Positions 12,361 to 25,384 of a stretch of 64,000 nt of DNA are shown here, piece by piece. The position numbers and the translations under genes were made by a program. Numbering within the stretch: position 1 is the first letter of the stretch; every line of letters begins with the position of its first letter. Under the pieces are notes generated by a model, which was given only the letters and a program-made list of their open reading frames with translations, was not told the DNA's origin and made no database searches. Source of the DNA: Zopfochytrium polystomum (Eukaryota > Chytridiomycota > Chytridiomycetes > Chytridiales > Chytridiaceae); contig JAIVFJ010000135.1 of assembly GCA_025765615.1 (NCBI GenBank), positions 1-64,000 on the forward strand. The letters run 5' to 3'.

Positions 12361-12882
12361 CTAAATCTCGGCAACCACCATCGGGACATTGTTCGACGCG
12401 TTTTTTGCGGTGCCGTTGAGACTCCCTAGAGCTCCCACAGTCCACGATGGTGAGGAAGTGCATTGTGTTAACCGGTATGTTATCGAACTTGGTCCAAAGC
12501 CAGCTTCCGACATCGTTGCGTACGTCAGCGCGCTCCCCCGCTCCATGTAGAACTCGTACTTTGAGAATAGTCGCCGCTTGACATAGAAATGAACTGCTGC
12601 ACGGGACAGCGCCCTTGTACACCGTCGGCCGTTGTACGACGGGCCGAACATCTCAGCCATGACGATGTCGTGGCCGAGGTCAGAGCGCTCGGTCCTCGTT
12701 TGCGCAGCGGGGCCCCCCATCAGCCAAGCGTTCCCGTTCTTCCCGTTGGCGTTTTGCGCGCGCATGTTGACCGAGACCTGCGTGTGCAGGTTCGCGAGTG
12801 TGTCTGTCAAAGCACGAACACAAGATGCGCTCGTGGATATTGTTTTGAGGCCCCCTTTCACATCAACGGAACCAAAAAACAA
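12361..12882 (-). CDS. Hypothetical protein, possible 3' exon
   Basis: An open frame of 173 codons ending in VPMVVAEI and a TAG stop. The residue composition is balanced and not of the arginine/proline-rich type seen in shadow frames here, which is the only reason it is listed. No domain, signal peptide or family was recognised. The 5' end is unclear: the first codons may be intronic and an upstream exon could lie in 12970-13310, where a short minus frame (13058-13306) also looks protein-like. Could be chance. Confidence 0.3.
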   Translation of the reverse strand: MFFGSVDVKGGLKTISTSASCVRALTDTLANLHTQVSVNMRAQNANGKNGNAWLMGGPAAQTRTERSDLGHDIVMAEMFGPSYNGRRCTRALSRAAVHFYVKRRLFSKYEFYMERGSALTYATMSEAGFGPSSITYRLTQCTSSPSWTVGALGSLNGTAKNASNNVPMVVAEI

Positions 12883-14350
12883 AAAGCTTCACCCCATCAG
12901 GAGAAGAGAGGAAAGTTTAACAGTTAGAAAAGCGAAAAAGAAAAGATCATGTACCAACGAAAAAATCAGAAAACAAAGATTCCACAGCAACAGTTGGGGA
13001 CCAACGGCAAAGGTTGACGCAGCTGTTTGGACCCGACGTGGTGTGCACGGGGATGCATTAGTTGTCGCGGCGCGTCAGGTTGGCGGCGGCGGCGACCTCG
13101 ATGGCGCGGGCCTTGTGCTCGACGTAGCGCTGGTGTGGCATCGGCGTGGTCCAGGAAAGCATCCGCGTTGAGGGTTGACGCGTTGCTGAACCGTGACGCG
13201 TCAAATTTTGCGGGGCCGCTTGCCGTTGAATGTCCTGGATGAGGCGGATCGATGGAAAAGGTGTTGCCGCCGACCGTTGAGGCCAAGGCAGTTCTGCAAC
13301 AAGCATGGCGGGCTAATAGGTGGTTGCTCGTATCGATGATGATGCTATGATAATGTTGGTGGTTGAGCCGTTGTCGCCGATGAGGAAGTGACCGAAAATG
13401 AGGCGAGCGAAGTTGAAGACGATGGCAATGACCACGACGGAGGCAGTGGCGGCGGCGGCGGCGGCGGCGGCAACGACGCGAAACGAGGCTCATTTACTTT
13501 CAACTCGCTCGCTCGCAGGCTCGCATTACTTGTACACAGTAATTTCTTTCAAGTTCTAGCGGGCCAGTGTGATCCGAGTTCCAACTGGGGACAGAGTCAG
13601 AGAGGAGAATATATAGGGAGAGAGAGTGTGTGTGTGTATTTGTGTGTGTGTTTGTGCGTATGTCAGAATTACCACAAAACACCAATTGGTCGCAGCCTGC
13701 GCCTCTGGGAGGCGTGGGTCGCTGAGGGCGAGTTCCTGCCAGGTTCTCATCAACCACGCTAACATCTTCGAAATTCTACCCGACTTCCACCTATTTGTGG
13801 AGCGCGGACGACGCGGCCAACGCTGCCTCTGGCCGTGCATCTGATACTTTCCTTCGCCGACAGTCTCGCCTTGCACGCGCCGGTGCATCGCTGAGTCCTT
13901 CCCTGAGGTCCTTGGTTTTCGGCTGGAGGCCGGTCTGGCGACTTTGCCGGCGAGGATGTGCTGGGTGGAGGATGTGCTGAGCAGCAGGTGAACAAAGTAA
14001 GACTGACCCACACAAAAGAAAAGAGAAGTTGCGATTAACGAAGGCGTGGGGAGGGGACTCTCAGCTTTCAAGTACAATCAATAGAACCTTGTGGATGGAT
14101 TCCTTGGGTTGAGGAGCCCGCAGCGGGGTGCGAATGGAAAACTGTAGAAACTCATAACTTTGAACTCTGTTTTGTTTTCCCCTGTATTTTAAACTTCGGA
14201 ATCCATTTCAAAAGAGAAAGAACCTGCGCTCTAAACTTCTAAATGTGTACTGCACGCTTATGCGTTGATGGAACACCGAGAAGGAAGAAAGATTAAAATA
14301 AGTGAAACAGCCTCCCACCCCCGCCCTCTTCCTTCAACAGGCTCACGGAT
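12883..14350. other. Intergenic, no supported gene
   Basis: Contains a GGC run near 13445-13470 and a GT microsatellite at 13626-13660. Several minus frames of 80-175 codons overlap in all registers with no domain support. Confidence 0.4.
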
Positions 14351-17300
14351 CTAATACGTAATCGATATGACAGGACTCTCAACAATCTGGTAATCCTCGT
14401 CGCCAAGGTATCTGGCGGGGGTCATGTGTCGCATGGCCTTCAACCGAAGCGTATAGTCGCCTGGCGGGAGCCTGATCAGCGGGCCGGTGGTTCCGCCCTC
14501 CTTGACGACATACCCCGTCCAATACTGCGACAACAGGGTCCCGACCTGCCCGAGGCCGAACATGACCAACTCCGGGAGGGGCGGCTCGGAGCCGCGGCGG
14601 AGCTGGCCGCGGTAGAGGAGGGCGAGAAAACCCTGGTTTTTACCGTGACCGATGCCGAGTCTGTTGAGCTCGTTCTTGACGGTCTGGTTATCGCCGGCGT
14701 AGAGGGCCTCGGCGTAGAGCAGACGCGTGGTTGAGCCGACGACGGCGCGGACCTCGACGGCCTGGAAGCTGTCGCTTAGGTTGCGGACGCCCGGCTGGAG
14801 CTGCGGCGGGGTCGGGGCGGCTGGGCCGATGGTGTAAAAGCCGGAGGGGTAGAGCCAGCGGTTGTCAGGGTTGAGGGCGAGGACGTGGGCGTCTTTCCAG
14901 TTGCCGACCATGCCGGCGTAGGGGACGGTGATGTCCTGCGCGTCGGCGGAGCTGTTGACGCGGATGTAGCCGGAGAAGATGGGGAACCGCGCGGGGTCGG
15001 CGTCCGGCTGGGTGACTTTGACGTTGACTTGTGCGGAGGCGCCGGCGGGGACGACGGTGGTGAAGACGGGCTCGTGGTTGTTGCCAAAGGCGAGGGTTGC
15101 GTAGTTGGACGTGAATGTCGTCATGGCGGCGTTGGCTATGCTGTCGGACGTGCCGTTGTACATGTTGACGGTGGCGGCGCCAATGTTGGAGACGGTGTAG
15201 GTGACGGCGGCGTCGTGGTTGTTGGTGAGGGTGAGGGTGTAATGGGTTTTTGACGTGAACTGGGTGTCGTTGAGGGCGAGGACGGAGGGAGTGACCACGG
15301 TTTTCGCCGTAAGCGCGTCGTAGACGTTCACGAGGCCGGCGCCTTGCTGCGGGACGGGCGCGACGAGGTTGCTGCGCGCGATTTGGGACGGGCGGGCCGT
15401 GTTTTGAAAGGACGTGCGGATCGCATCGTAGTCGGTCTTTCCCTTCGCCTGGAGGTAGAGCGCGACCACCCCTGCAAAATACGGCGTGGCCATTGAAGTG
15501 CCGCTCAAGTAGCCGTAGAGGACGCCGCGATCCTGTTGAAGGGCTGCGTACGGAGACAAGGTAGAGTATACCTGGCCACCGACTGCGCCGAGGTCCGGCT
15601 TTATGTGAAGCTCGGCGTCAAGGCCGGGAGAAGAAAATGTGGAAACGGTTCCGCCAGTTGCAACGGGGGCAGCGTAGAAGTCTAGCGTGACATTTTTCGC
15701 GCCACCTAAAATCGCCAACGCCGCTTGTGAAGAAATCAAAGCAGTTGGTATGTTCTTCCCGCCCATTTGGTCCCCGCCGATGCCATCGTAGATCAGACAG
15801 GCTTTTGCGCCAACCGCTTTTGCGTTGCTGAAGCGAAGAGGGAAGCAATGAAAGGAAGTCAGAATCCGCGAACAACAACCGAGTGAGTCTGTTGTCAAAA
15901 CTGCAGCTGGAACTCACCCGCAACGAGTAGTTGCCGTACAAGTCTTCCCACCGCGCAGGAGAACGGTTTTACCTTCAGCTCTCTGATCCACGCTGGAGCA
16001 CCCATCGGTTGTCACGTTTTTGCTCATTGCGTCGGGGTCGTTGACAAAGATTTCCAGTCTCTCGCCGGGTTTGAAGCTGGAGTTGTAGGTTCCCTCGCCC
16101 CAGTTTCCAAATGACACTCCGTCGATTGTCAAGTTTCTTGCAACGGAAAACGTGCTGTCGAAACTGCGGGTGAACTTAGCGACGCTCTTGCTGACTCAAC
16201 CGATACATGACAAACCTTCCAACGCTGAAAGCTCCAAGCGCGCCTGCCGGATTCGAGGTTTGCATGAACCCACTTACGCCATTGTTGCCGGAAGCCCCTG
16301 CCACAATCACGCCTGCCACGAAAAGGTTGCTGAGAAATCATTGCTCTTTCGACGCCAGAGTGGTGGCAACTCACCTGCAGCACTAACGCGAGTGATGGCA
16401 ACTCCGACAGGCTCGTCAGGGAAAGAGGGTCCTGAACTAAGACTGGAGAAAAATAAAGGAGAAGCTAAGTGGTAACACGCTTCGAGTGATGGACAAAGGA
16501 CAACTATCACCTCAGGTTGATAATGTCGGCACCGTCAGCCGCAGCCCTGAAAATGGCGGCCGTAACGATGTCGTCCAACGTAAATCCGTCGCAGTCAAAA
16601 ACGCGGTATGCGCCGAGAGTGGCGTCGGGGGCGACTCCGGTCCACTCAAAGTTTGGGTAGAACTGCGGGTCGGTGATGTTTCTGGCGTCTCCGGCGACGA
16701 TGCCCGCGATGTGGGTACCGTGGGAAAGAAGCGAGCAGTTATCGATTGGGTCGTTGTCGGGGTTGAGAGTCAAGTTGCTGGCGGAGAAGGATTCGCCGAG
16801 AAGGTCGAAGCCGAAGGCGACCTTGCAGCCGGGGCCGAAACAGCCGCCGAGTGCTGCGTGCTTGTAGTACACGCCGGAGTCGATGATGGCGACCTTGATG
16901 CCTTTGCCGGTGAGGCCAAGCTTTGCGCGAGCATCGTTCACACCGGTCATGGAGTGGATTTTGTCGGGGATCGAGGCGGCAGAGTCTATGCTGATGTTGT
17001 CGGTGGACTGGGCTGTTTGCGGGGCCATGCGGGGCCGCACGGGGTACGAGTTGACGATGGACGTGGAGATGTTGGCGACGACGCTGGAGACCAGGGCGTC
17101 TGCGGCGGGTGGGCAGGCGAAAGAGAAGCCACAAAAGAGCTGGGTGTCGGTTTGCGTGCGTACGGAGCAGCCAGCGGCCTTCACGTTGGCGACGGCGGCC
17201 GAGATGGAGCCGGCACATGTTGGGCCGGCAGCGAACTCGAGGTGGGCAGAGTTGGCGGCGGTTGCGGCGGCGGCGTCGGCGGCGGTAGAGGAGTCGCTGG

Positions 17301-17385
17301 AGGAGACCGCAGATGCAGAAGAGGAGACGGAGGGGGTCACTGCAAGAAAGAGGGCGGCGGCGGCGGCGACGACGAGAGACGGCAT
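14351..17385 (-). CDS. Secreted subtilisin-like serine protease (S8)
   Basis: Five exons (16511-17385, 16375-16442, 16216-16312, 15918-16163, 14351-15827) join in frame to 920 residues; every donor is GT and acceptor AG and all phases agree. The protein starts MPSLVVAAAAALFLAV, a signal peptide. Catalytic residues: Asp169 in VAIIDSG, His222 in SHGTHIAGIVAG, Ser540 in LSGTSMATP; the oxyanion region contains GASGNNG. A PA-like insert occupies roughly residues 355-470 between His and Ser, as in large extracellular subtilases. About 350 residues of beta-rich, Fn3-like sequence follow the catalytic domain. Expected role: extracellular protein breakdown. A CT-repeat tract lies about 170 bp upstream on the coding strand. 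Confidence 0.93.
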
Positions 17386-19241
17386 GAGTGATTGAGTGAG
17401 TCGCAAGGAGTTGTGCTGTTTGGAAGAATGACGCAAAGGGAGGAAAGGACGAAGTAGAAAAAGAGGAACAAAAAGTGAAAGGAAAGACAAAGTTTAGAAA
17501 TCGCCGGAGAGAGACACACGAGTCACTAAACAAGCAACGTCATGGCCCAGAGAGAGAGAGAGAGTGTGTGTGTGTGTGAGAGAGAGAGAGAGTGAGAGAG
17601 AGGCAAAACGAACAAACAAAGCAGCGAATGGCCGCAGCCGCGTTGTTGCGCTCGAGGGAAATTTCTTCAAAAATTGCTTCACAGCTTTCACTTTTTCTTC
17701 CGCTGCTTGTCGCAAGAATTTTGGCCCGAAAAGAGGCGGACATTTGACAAGGAAGGAGGAAGGACAAACAAACCCACACCACCCACCGCGAACAAATGTT
17801 TCCCACATGCACTGCACGCAATTATTGTTTTTGTCCCCGGCAAGTGAACTCGAAAGCGTCTCCCAGTCAACACGCTCCGTTGGCGCATTCGACTCGGTGC
17901 CCGGCACAAGCCAGCCATCAGCCAGAGTTTGTTTGTCAGTCGAGCATGTCGCACATGTATGGGGCTGAGAATTAATGAAACGGTGTTCAATCCTGGCGTC
18001 AATCGAGAGGAAGCTGTTTGCTAAACTCGTTTCGCCTGCTTGGGGACAGCCCATTAGTGTCATGATTCACATTTACAGCCAATTGAAATCTTTTGAACGA
18101 AGTTGACAACTCGTCGAAAGGAACAAGAAAACCATTACAGTAGTTTGCAAAATGGTTGGGACTGCAAGATTTTTGGTCATAACAAAAGTTCTACTATAGT
18201 GGCCACTTAAAAAAAAATAGATTTTGTGGGCCAACCACGGCTGCTATCGCTCGAAAACTTCTCGCCAATTAGTGGAAAGACTTGCTAGCCATCTCTGTCA
18301 AGAGCGTCGGTTTGAAGATTTGCCTTCACTGACGTTAAGTTGAATCTTGCACTTCGTTTAAGATATTGTTCTCCACCAAGCCACTATTTTTCGATATCTT
18401 TGTCGTGTCAGGAACACAAACCAGAAGCTCAAAATACTCGCTGCCGAGAGGAACAGCTTTAAAAGCGAGCAGAGTTAATAAATGTGGTTGCCCAGGCGTA
18501 TCACCTTTTATTCCTTGATGAACAGTCCAATGACCAAAGAACAACGCAAAGGCTGTGTCGGAACCAAAAGGTCAGCAGCCTCAAAAAGATCGGATTTTCA
18601 TACTAGGAGATCGGTCTTCGATTTTGCCAGCAATGTCAGTGTTTGGATTGCTCTCCGTTAGTGTTGTGAAAGGGAGTTACAACACTGAGACTTTCAACGA
18701 GTTCATCGTATCTCGAGTGGTTTGAATTTCCTCTTTCGAAGCTTGTTCCTTGTTGTGTGGCTAATCAGTACCCTAGGCTTTACATCCTGGCCGTCTCGAC
18801 TTTCGTTACAGACATGTCCGCTGGTAAAACCAATTTTACGTTGCGCCTGGTCGAGCGAGCACCACCGTTTCACCACGGTCGACAACGGCGTTGCCATGTG
18901 GGGGAAGAAAAAAATAGGAAAGGTGAACACAAAGCGGGTCGATCTCAATCAATTAAGGTCCGATCCAATCACTCGTATGCGTGGAATCCAAGGTGCGGAG
19001 TAGCCCAAAAAAAAAAAAAAAAAAAAATTAAGATGAGGCCGTCACCAAGGGGGAGGAAGAAGAAAAGAAAGACAGAAAGCGAAGGACGAGAGAAGATAGA
19101 ATTGCAAAGCTGAATTGGAGGGACAGAGAGAGTGTGTGTGAGAGTGAGAGAGTGCTAAACTGCACAGAGAGCCTTCGTCTCCCAGCCCAAGAGACAGGTT
19201 GGGCGGCGCCTTTGACCCCCGTGCGGCCGCGCTCCACCGCT
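17386..19241. other. Intergenic, microsatellites and one doubtful ORF
   Basis: GA/GT microsatellites lie at 17553-17602 and near 19120-19155, and a poly-A run at about 19009-19027. A minus frame at 18335-18544 (69 codons) has a natural-looking composition but no family match. No other gene is supported. Confidence 0.4.
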
Positions 19242-21402
19242 TCAAATGTCCAAACCACCCAGCGTCCAGTCGGTGCCCTGCGCCTTTCCCGTCTCGGTCA
19301 CCGTGTCCGACAGGATGTCTGTTATCCGCACCGGCCGCAGGTCCAACGTCTGAATCCGCATTGTCAAAAACAGCGAGAAGAGTGCCCACAACGAAAAAAA
19401 AAAAAAAAAACAAAAAAAAAGGAAAACCAATACTGTTAGATCCCAAAGCTCAGCCTGCCGGACAACGCGCGCCCAAACAAACTCTGGGGGGAGAGGCCGG
19501 AAAGGATGGGGGCTTTACTCACCGTCGGGTCGACGTCCCGAAACACCTTGTCCATGCTGGCGGCGGCGGCGGCGGCAGTGGGCGCGGTTCCCTTCTCGCC
19601 GCCCGAGGCGGCAGCCGCGCTGGCGGCAAGGGCGCGCAGGGCTTCGCGCAGCGGTGCGAGCGCCGCGTTGCTGCAGAGCTCGCGGAGGTCGCTGCCCGAA
19701 AGCCCCTCCGTGCGCGCCACGAGCTGGTCCAGGTCGAAGGACGGGTCCATGTTGAGCTTGGAGATGAGCTTTGTTCGGGGTGGGTTAGATTTCAGGTCGG
19801 GGAAGCGTTTTTGGTTCGCAAAGATTTGGGTTAGGGGTGTCGGTCCGCTTGCACGGCTTACAAGTGTCAAAATCTGCTTGCGCTGCGTGGCGTTCGGCAG
19901 CGCCAGGGGGAACCGCTTGGGCAAGCGGCGCAGGAACGCCGGGTCGATGTCTTTGGGGCGGTTGGTTGCGCCGAGCACGAGGATCTGCGAGGGTCCGCCC
20001 GCCGCTAGGCCGTCCCACATGCTGGGTTTTTATGTTAGCTCTTCGATCCGATGCGAACCAAGCGATCTGGGCATGAAAAAAAAAAAATGAAAAAAACACC
20101 GCTAACCTCAAAAACTCCGCAACAATCCTCCGCGTCGTGTCGTGGTCTTCCTGCTTGCGCTCCTTCAAGAAGCTGTCGATCTCATCAATGAAGACGATCA
20201 CGGGCTGGATCTTTTTCGCGAGGGAAAAGAGCGCGTGGACGAGCTTCTCGGATTCGCCCAGCCACTTGTTGACGAGGGACGACACCGGCACGTTGAGAAA
20301 GTTGGCGCCGGACTCTTTTGCGAGAGCTTTGGCGAGCATGGTTTTGCCGCATCCTGGTTTTGAGGTGTTTTTTTTTATTCAATCCTCGGTAAGCCTGATG
20401 CTGAACCTTGGAGAACAAAAACCAGTGCGTACACACCGGGAGGTCCAAACAAGAGAACGCCTTTGGGAGCGCCGAGATACCCAGACGTCGACTGAAATAC
20501 CTTGGGCATGCACAAGGGGTAGATGACAGTTTCCTTCAAGGATTCCACGATGGGGTCCAAGCCGCCAATGTCTTGACGAAAATGGGGGTGAAACCGAACC
20601 GTGAGGGGACGACTGAGCCGAAGTGGAGACGGTCCTCTCACCTTTGAACCCGATTTGGATGTCGTCAGGATGCAAGATGGAGGGCGCAAGTATGAGTTCA
20701 TGCTTGTTCAAGCGCGACCGTCGGATCTGTGAAACCACCTTGGTTCATAGGGCGAAGTGTTGCGGACGCAAATTTTGCTCTTGAACTACCTTTAGTCGCC
20801 CGTACGCTCTATTTGCTTGGGATCCCTTGTTGAAGAACCAGTAGCTTCCGTAATGCTGAAGGTAGGGGTTGGGGGAGTGAAGGCGGAGGGAATGTATTCG
20901 ATTATGCTCATTCGATCGTTAAACGAGATGCAGAGATCGGACAAACTTCACGAACATGAATAGCGATAATAATCAGACCCCCAAGCGCTGAGGGGTGTTG
21001 GTGACCTTGAGTGTAAGAATGCAGGAAAGCGCGGAAATAGCCGTAACGGGGAGGGAAATGGCCCATACCGTATCCAGTCAACGTTCCGAGCAAACGAACA
21101 ATGGAAATAAGGATGGCGCCGCTGCCGTATGTCTCGATAATGGTGACGGTCGCCCGAGGCGCAGCTGAGGTGGATGTTGAAGCCCCGGCGTCGGCGGCGG
21201 CGGCTTCGGCGGCGGTGGTCGCTATTGCAGTGGGGGCGGTGGGCGACGGGCCCTGCTGCAGCCAGTCAGTCGTCGGCGGAGTGCTCGAAGCGAACACCGC
21301 CGCCGCCGTTTCGACTGCCACCGCCATCGCCACCGCCGTTGCCACCGCCGTTGTGGTCGTCGTTGTCGCCGAGGCAGCCGCAGCCGTGATCAGCGCGTCC
21401 AT
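19242..21402 (-). CDS. MSP1: Msp1/ATAD1-type AAA ATPase, mitochondrial outer membrane
   Basis: Membrane-anchored AAA ATPase that extracts mislocalised tail-anchored proteins. Seven exons are phase-consistent: 20790-20855, 20642-20726, 20437-20571, 20107-20353, 19862-20021, 19523-19768 and 19242-19349. Exon 1 starts at 21402 and its 3' end is unresolved (about 20956 if the donor is GTTCGT). Features: Ala/Thr-rich N-terminus, a hydrophobic segment [19 protein letters not shown], then [20 protein letters not shown], Walker A GPPGCGKT (split by an intron), Walker [11 protein letters not shown], sensor LGATNRP, the RRLPKRF block, and [11 protein letters not shown]. The C-terminal exon gives [12 protein letters not shown], matching the family's C-terminal helix. 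The motif order is specific for Msp1/ATAD1 and not for other AAA subfamilies. Confidence 0.93.
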
Positions 21403-21547
21403 CTTTCTGTGGGTGTGTCTGTCTGCCTGTCTGCACTTATGCGATTTACTCTGTCAGGGTTCGAGTAGAGACTGGGCAAAGATTCGATCGGACTGGGCAG
21501 AGATTGTTTGTTCACTGTGTCTCGCTTTCTGTCGCGATTCCATTGCA

Positions 21548-21680
<133 letters not shown>

Positions 21681-21739
21681 TACTCTCTCACCCGCTGGGG
21701 ATTTGCTGCAGAGGGGACAGGCTTTAACACGGTGAGTTT

Positions 21740-22375
21740 TCTTGTGTGGACAGGTCGCTCTGCCACACACATACTTGGAGAGGAAAAAATAATTAATTCA
21801 TAATAATGATACGCACACCATAAGAATTGCTATGACCGGCACAGGGGAAACCCTCCTGTACGTGTGTACTACCTGCTTCGGCATAGGAGGAAGAAAACTG
21901 TTTCACTGGGTTTATGTTCCACTATCTCCATTGTATTTGTCGACAGTGCAAGCTGGTGCTCAGGTCTGCCACGTTAGGTGGAACTGACTGGTTAGCAGCA
22001 AGAGGTACAAGACAGACCTGAGCCTTTTGTGACTGTCAGTTATTGTCTCACAATGCCCATGGGAGAGCAAGCTGCCGCCAATGCAGACCTGGGCACTGGC
22101 TTGCGCTGTTGACAAATACTCCAAGTATTAAGTGGAACAGAAACCTGGTGTAAACAGTTTTCCTCCTCCTCTGCTCAGGCAGGTAGGGGAGGTTTTTACC
22201 CTGTGCCGGTCATGCTTGCCAAGCAACTATTACAGTGTGCATATCATCATTATGTATCAATTATTCGGAACAGAGTTTTTTTTCTCCTTCTCTCCAAGTT
22301 GGGGAGAAGGCCGACGCACAAACACACACCCCCACTTCATTCACTCCTTCCACTCACTCACTCAGAGTAGACTGT
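21740..22375. mobile_element. Foldback (inverted-repeat) element
   Basis: The left part (about 21740-21995) and the right part (about 22005-22375) are imperfect reverse complements around a centre near 22010. Shared landmarks are a TAATGATGATATGCACAC-like block, ACCGGCACAGGG, a GAGGAGGAAAACTGTTT block, TTCTGTTCCACTT and TATTTGTC-ACAGCGCAAGC. A third copy sits at 25385-25745. No transposase is visible, so this is a MITE/foldback-type non-autonomous element by structure. Confidence 0.7.
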
Positions 22376-23309
22376 TTACCTGCCAGAACTCCCATTTCTT
22401 CATGGGGTTGTCTCATTTTTGATATTAGATGGTGGTTGTGGTTGCCAAAATAATCCCTAAAGTCCCAGTTTCCTGATGTTGACACCATGGTTGAATCGAC
22501 CAGATTTACATTATGCTGGCAGCATCCCCAGTGGTCCTCACTACTTCCCACCAAAAGAATTGTCTTAATCCATTCATTGATATTCCGCCCTCTCCTTCTA
22601 GACCAAGATACACGTCATTCAGCAATGTCTCTCTCATTCGACGTCTTCTGAGTAGAGCTGTTTGATTTTTTCTTCCTTTACGCGGCTTAAAAAAATCATG
22701 GAAACTGCACATGAACTGCTGTTTGCGACATAACATATTCTGACAAAGAACACTCTGTTCAAATCTCACCACCAACTGTCAGTCACAAAAACCATATGCT
22801 TCAAACTTATTCCCAGTTTCTTGGCCTCTTTTTTGGCATGGTACTCAACACTCTTACTTTCAAGGCGACATTGTCACTAAAAGCATTTCGATTGTGACGA
22901 CTGTCAGTTTTGTGGATTTCAAGTTTGACTCTTGTCTTTCTTTCAAGAGCTTCACTCAAGAGGCCACCCCTGTGGCCGACAGCGTGCTTAAGCTGGAACT
23001 ATCTTTTGGGACAGATGGAGCCCCCCCACCCACCAGAGGGCACTTCTCTTAATTGGTAACATCTAAACGCTACCTGCATCGGGGCAAAGAACAGAGCATC
23101 CAACAACTTCGTTTGAGCAAAGAATGGGCATATATGCTAGATGTTCTCGAGGCTGGCCGTCGAAAACATTTTAACATTGACGTTACGGTCAAGGTCCAGG
23201 CAGTATGCCTGTAGCGGCAGCATGCAGAAGTAAAACCCACCACTCAACAGCTGCCAGCTTTTGCGCTGTTCCCTGGACAGACAAAAGGAGGAGGATGTGA
23301 GTGTAGGCT
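22376..23309. other. Intergenic, AT-rich
   Basis: No gene recognised; lower GC than the genes on either side, probably older repeat debris. Confidence 0.4.
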
Positions 23310-23510
23310 TACCTATCCTTGCTGAAATTTGAGCCTGGAAGCCTGCGTCCTATGTCGCACCCACTGGCACAACTTACAACGTAGGTCAGGTGAACCAAAA
23401 GGCCTAATCTGAATCCAACAAAGAGAGTTTGGTGAAGGCTGCGACGATTCTAGCTTTCCTAGGCTTTGTTGGCGAGGACAATGAGATAGAATCACCCCAA
23501 GTGCCATGCC
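23310..23510. repeat. Dispersed repeat B, inverted relative to 25905-26110
   Basis: Its reverse complement aligns at roughly 70% by eye with 25905-26110 over about 180 bp. The strongest block is TTTGTTGGATTCA-ATTAGGCCTTTTGG. Degenerate and without an open frame; likely transposon remnant. Confidence 0.6.
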
Positions 23511-23698
23511 TGCGAGATGGTGCCTGGTGCGAGCACATCATTCATAGTGATGGCGTTGAAACCGTTCTTTGAACTGCCCTCCCTTGTCTGTTGGTATAGT
23601 CAGCAACGGAAAGAACTTTCCGTTTTGCAGCAAGCTAAAATTTTTATTTGACTTGATCCGGAATCACTTGGTGATCGGAAGGGGTTAGCAATGTACCT

Positions 23699-24790
23699 TC
23701 ACCCGCAGTAACACACACACACAAACACACCCCGCATCCCAACCTCACCTCTCTTCAAAAACGCCTCAACGTCCGCAACCTCCTCGGCGCACGAAGCGTG
23801 GCCCATCCCGGGGTACACCCGCACGGTGAGGTCGCGCGGCGGGGTGCCTTGGCGCAGGCGCGCGACCACGGACTCGGCCCGGTCGGGGGTGATCATGGGA
23901 TCCGAGCCGCCGAGGCCATAAAAGACCGGTGTCGTCGCGTTTGGGTTTGGGTGCGGCTGCTTTGAGGGTATTTAATCGGGCCCCTTGAGCTTTCCCCTTT
24001 GCTTTCCCCGCCCCTCCCCACCTTCGTCGCCATGGCCTGCTCCGTGTGGGCGGCCAGCACCGTCCCGCTGAGGCCGACAAACCCAGCCAGGCGCCCGTCC
24101 AGCTGGAGCTTCTCGGCGGCGGCCGTTGCGGTCGTCATCGACAGGAAGCAGCCCTGGGAAAAGCCGCCGAGGACGACACGGTCCGGCGGGATCCCTGCCG
24201 TCGCGTGCTCGGCCGCGATGAGCCCTTTGACTTTTTGTTTTGGGGGGGTAGTGTCAGGCGCGGGTAGGAGCAATTTGGGTTGGCGTGTTGTTGCACCTCC
24301 GACACCCCGCCCCCTTCCCCACGCAACTGTATTCCACGGAACCCTTGATGGACTTTATGTCGTAGTCGCCGAACGCCCGTATGTCGAACCTTGTGGGGCG
24401 GGGAGGGTTTGCGTCGTGGGGTTTATTGGGCGTAGCGCGCACCAAAGCAGTAATCAGATTTTTGGCGCGGGCTGGGTCAACTCACCACGCGGGCATGACG
24501 CTCCCGCGGTTGATTGTGACGGGGATGGAAGAAGCTGTTGGAAGGATAAACTTGATGTGAGGCAGGCTGCGCGAGAGTGACTTTGCAAACGGGACCCTTG
24601 GGGGGTGGGAGTTGGGGAAGGGGGGACGTGTGAGAGGTGGTTGAGAGTCAGAGAGAGATGTTTGAGAGTCGCACCATCCCGACCCCGAGTCGCCCAGGCC
24701 ATGCAGAAATATGACCGTCGCCGAGTGGCTCCGGCCGGTAACGACGATCGGCGGCGGGCGGCTGTGGCCAAAGGCCTCGGCGGTGGCCAT
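23699..24790 (-). CDS. Acyl-protein thioesterase (LYPLA/APT1 family)
   Basis: Alpha/beta hydrolase that removes S-acyl groups from proteins or acts as a lysophospholipase. Exons 24486-24790, 24328-24389, 24022-24224 and 23699-23959 join in frame to 276 residues. Motifs: oxyanion-side FLHGLGDSGSGW, nucleophile Ser145 in GGFSQGC, Asp210 in GLGGSDPM, His244 in YPGMGHASC. Exon 1 carries about 27 extra Pro/Ser-rich residues after SGSGW compared with the family; this may be an unspliced in-frame intron, in which case the protein is nearer the usual 230 residues. The last codons (after FLKRG) may also be read-through into an intron. A CT tract ends directly at the start codon. The gene lies between inverted repeat pairs. 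Confidence 0.88.
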
Positions 24791-24808
24791 TGGGAGAGAG
24801 AGAGAGAG

Positions 24809-25384
24809 CTTTCTTTCTTTTCAAAATTTTCTCCTTTCTACAATAGATATTATGACTATTAGTAATGTTTCGAGATTTCAAATCAACAAGCCAAGGGAGC
24901 CACGAACCTTAACCCCCTGCACCCCTCCACCCGGCAAAAAAAAAAAAAAAAAAAAAAAAAGGAAAAAGGAACGACCTCTCCTACAGCAATACCCTCTCCG
25001 GCCCACTCACCCCAAGAAGCAAAAGGACAAGGCCAATCCCCGCCTTGTAGGGCGGTTTTACCCGCACCGCTTCAAGTGCTTGGGCCGAAAAGACCGCGCC
25101 AGTTGCTTCCTCGATCGGTTTGTAGGTTGGTGTTGGGGGTGGTGGCCGCTCTCCTTCCACTCCCCACTTTCGTTGGCTTACAGTGAATGCACTGACCAAA
25201 TTATTTAAAAAGAAAAAAAATGGGGAAAAAAAAACCGGTGCATTCACAAAGCTACACTCTTTCACCGCACCACTAAAAAACGATACAATAAAAGAAGGCC
25301 AATGGGATGGGATAAAATCAAGCAAGCGGTTTTCCTTTAAATTGACCTGACTGCGCCAAAGTTCACTCATCAAAGCCATTGTAA
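24809..25384. other. Intergenic with poly-A run
   Basis: Poly-A run at about 24936-24960. No gene seen. Confidence 0.5.

Noticed and set aside
19436..19522. MSP1 ending at the in-frame stop at 19436
   Set aside because: A GTGAGT donor at 19522 joined to 19349 gives the family's C-terminal LRPV helix, which fits better than the read-through tail.
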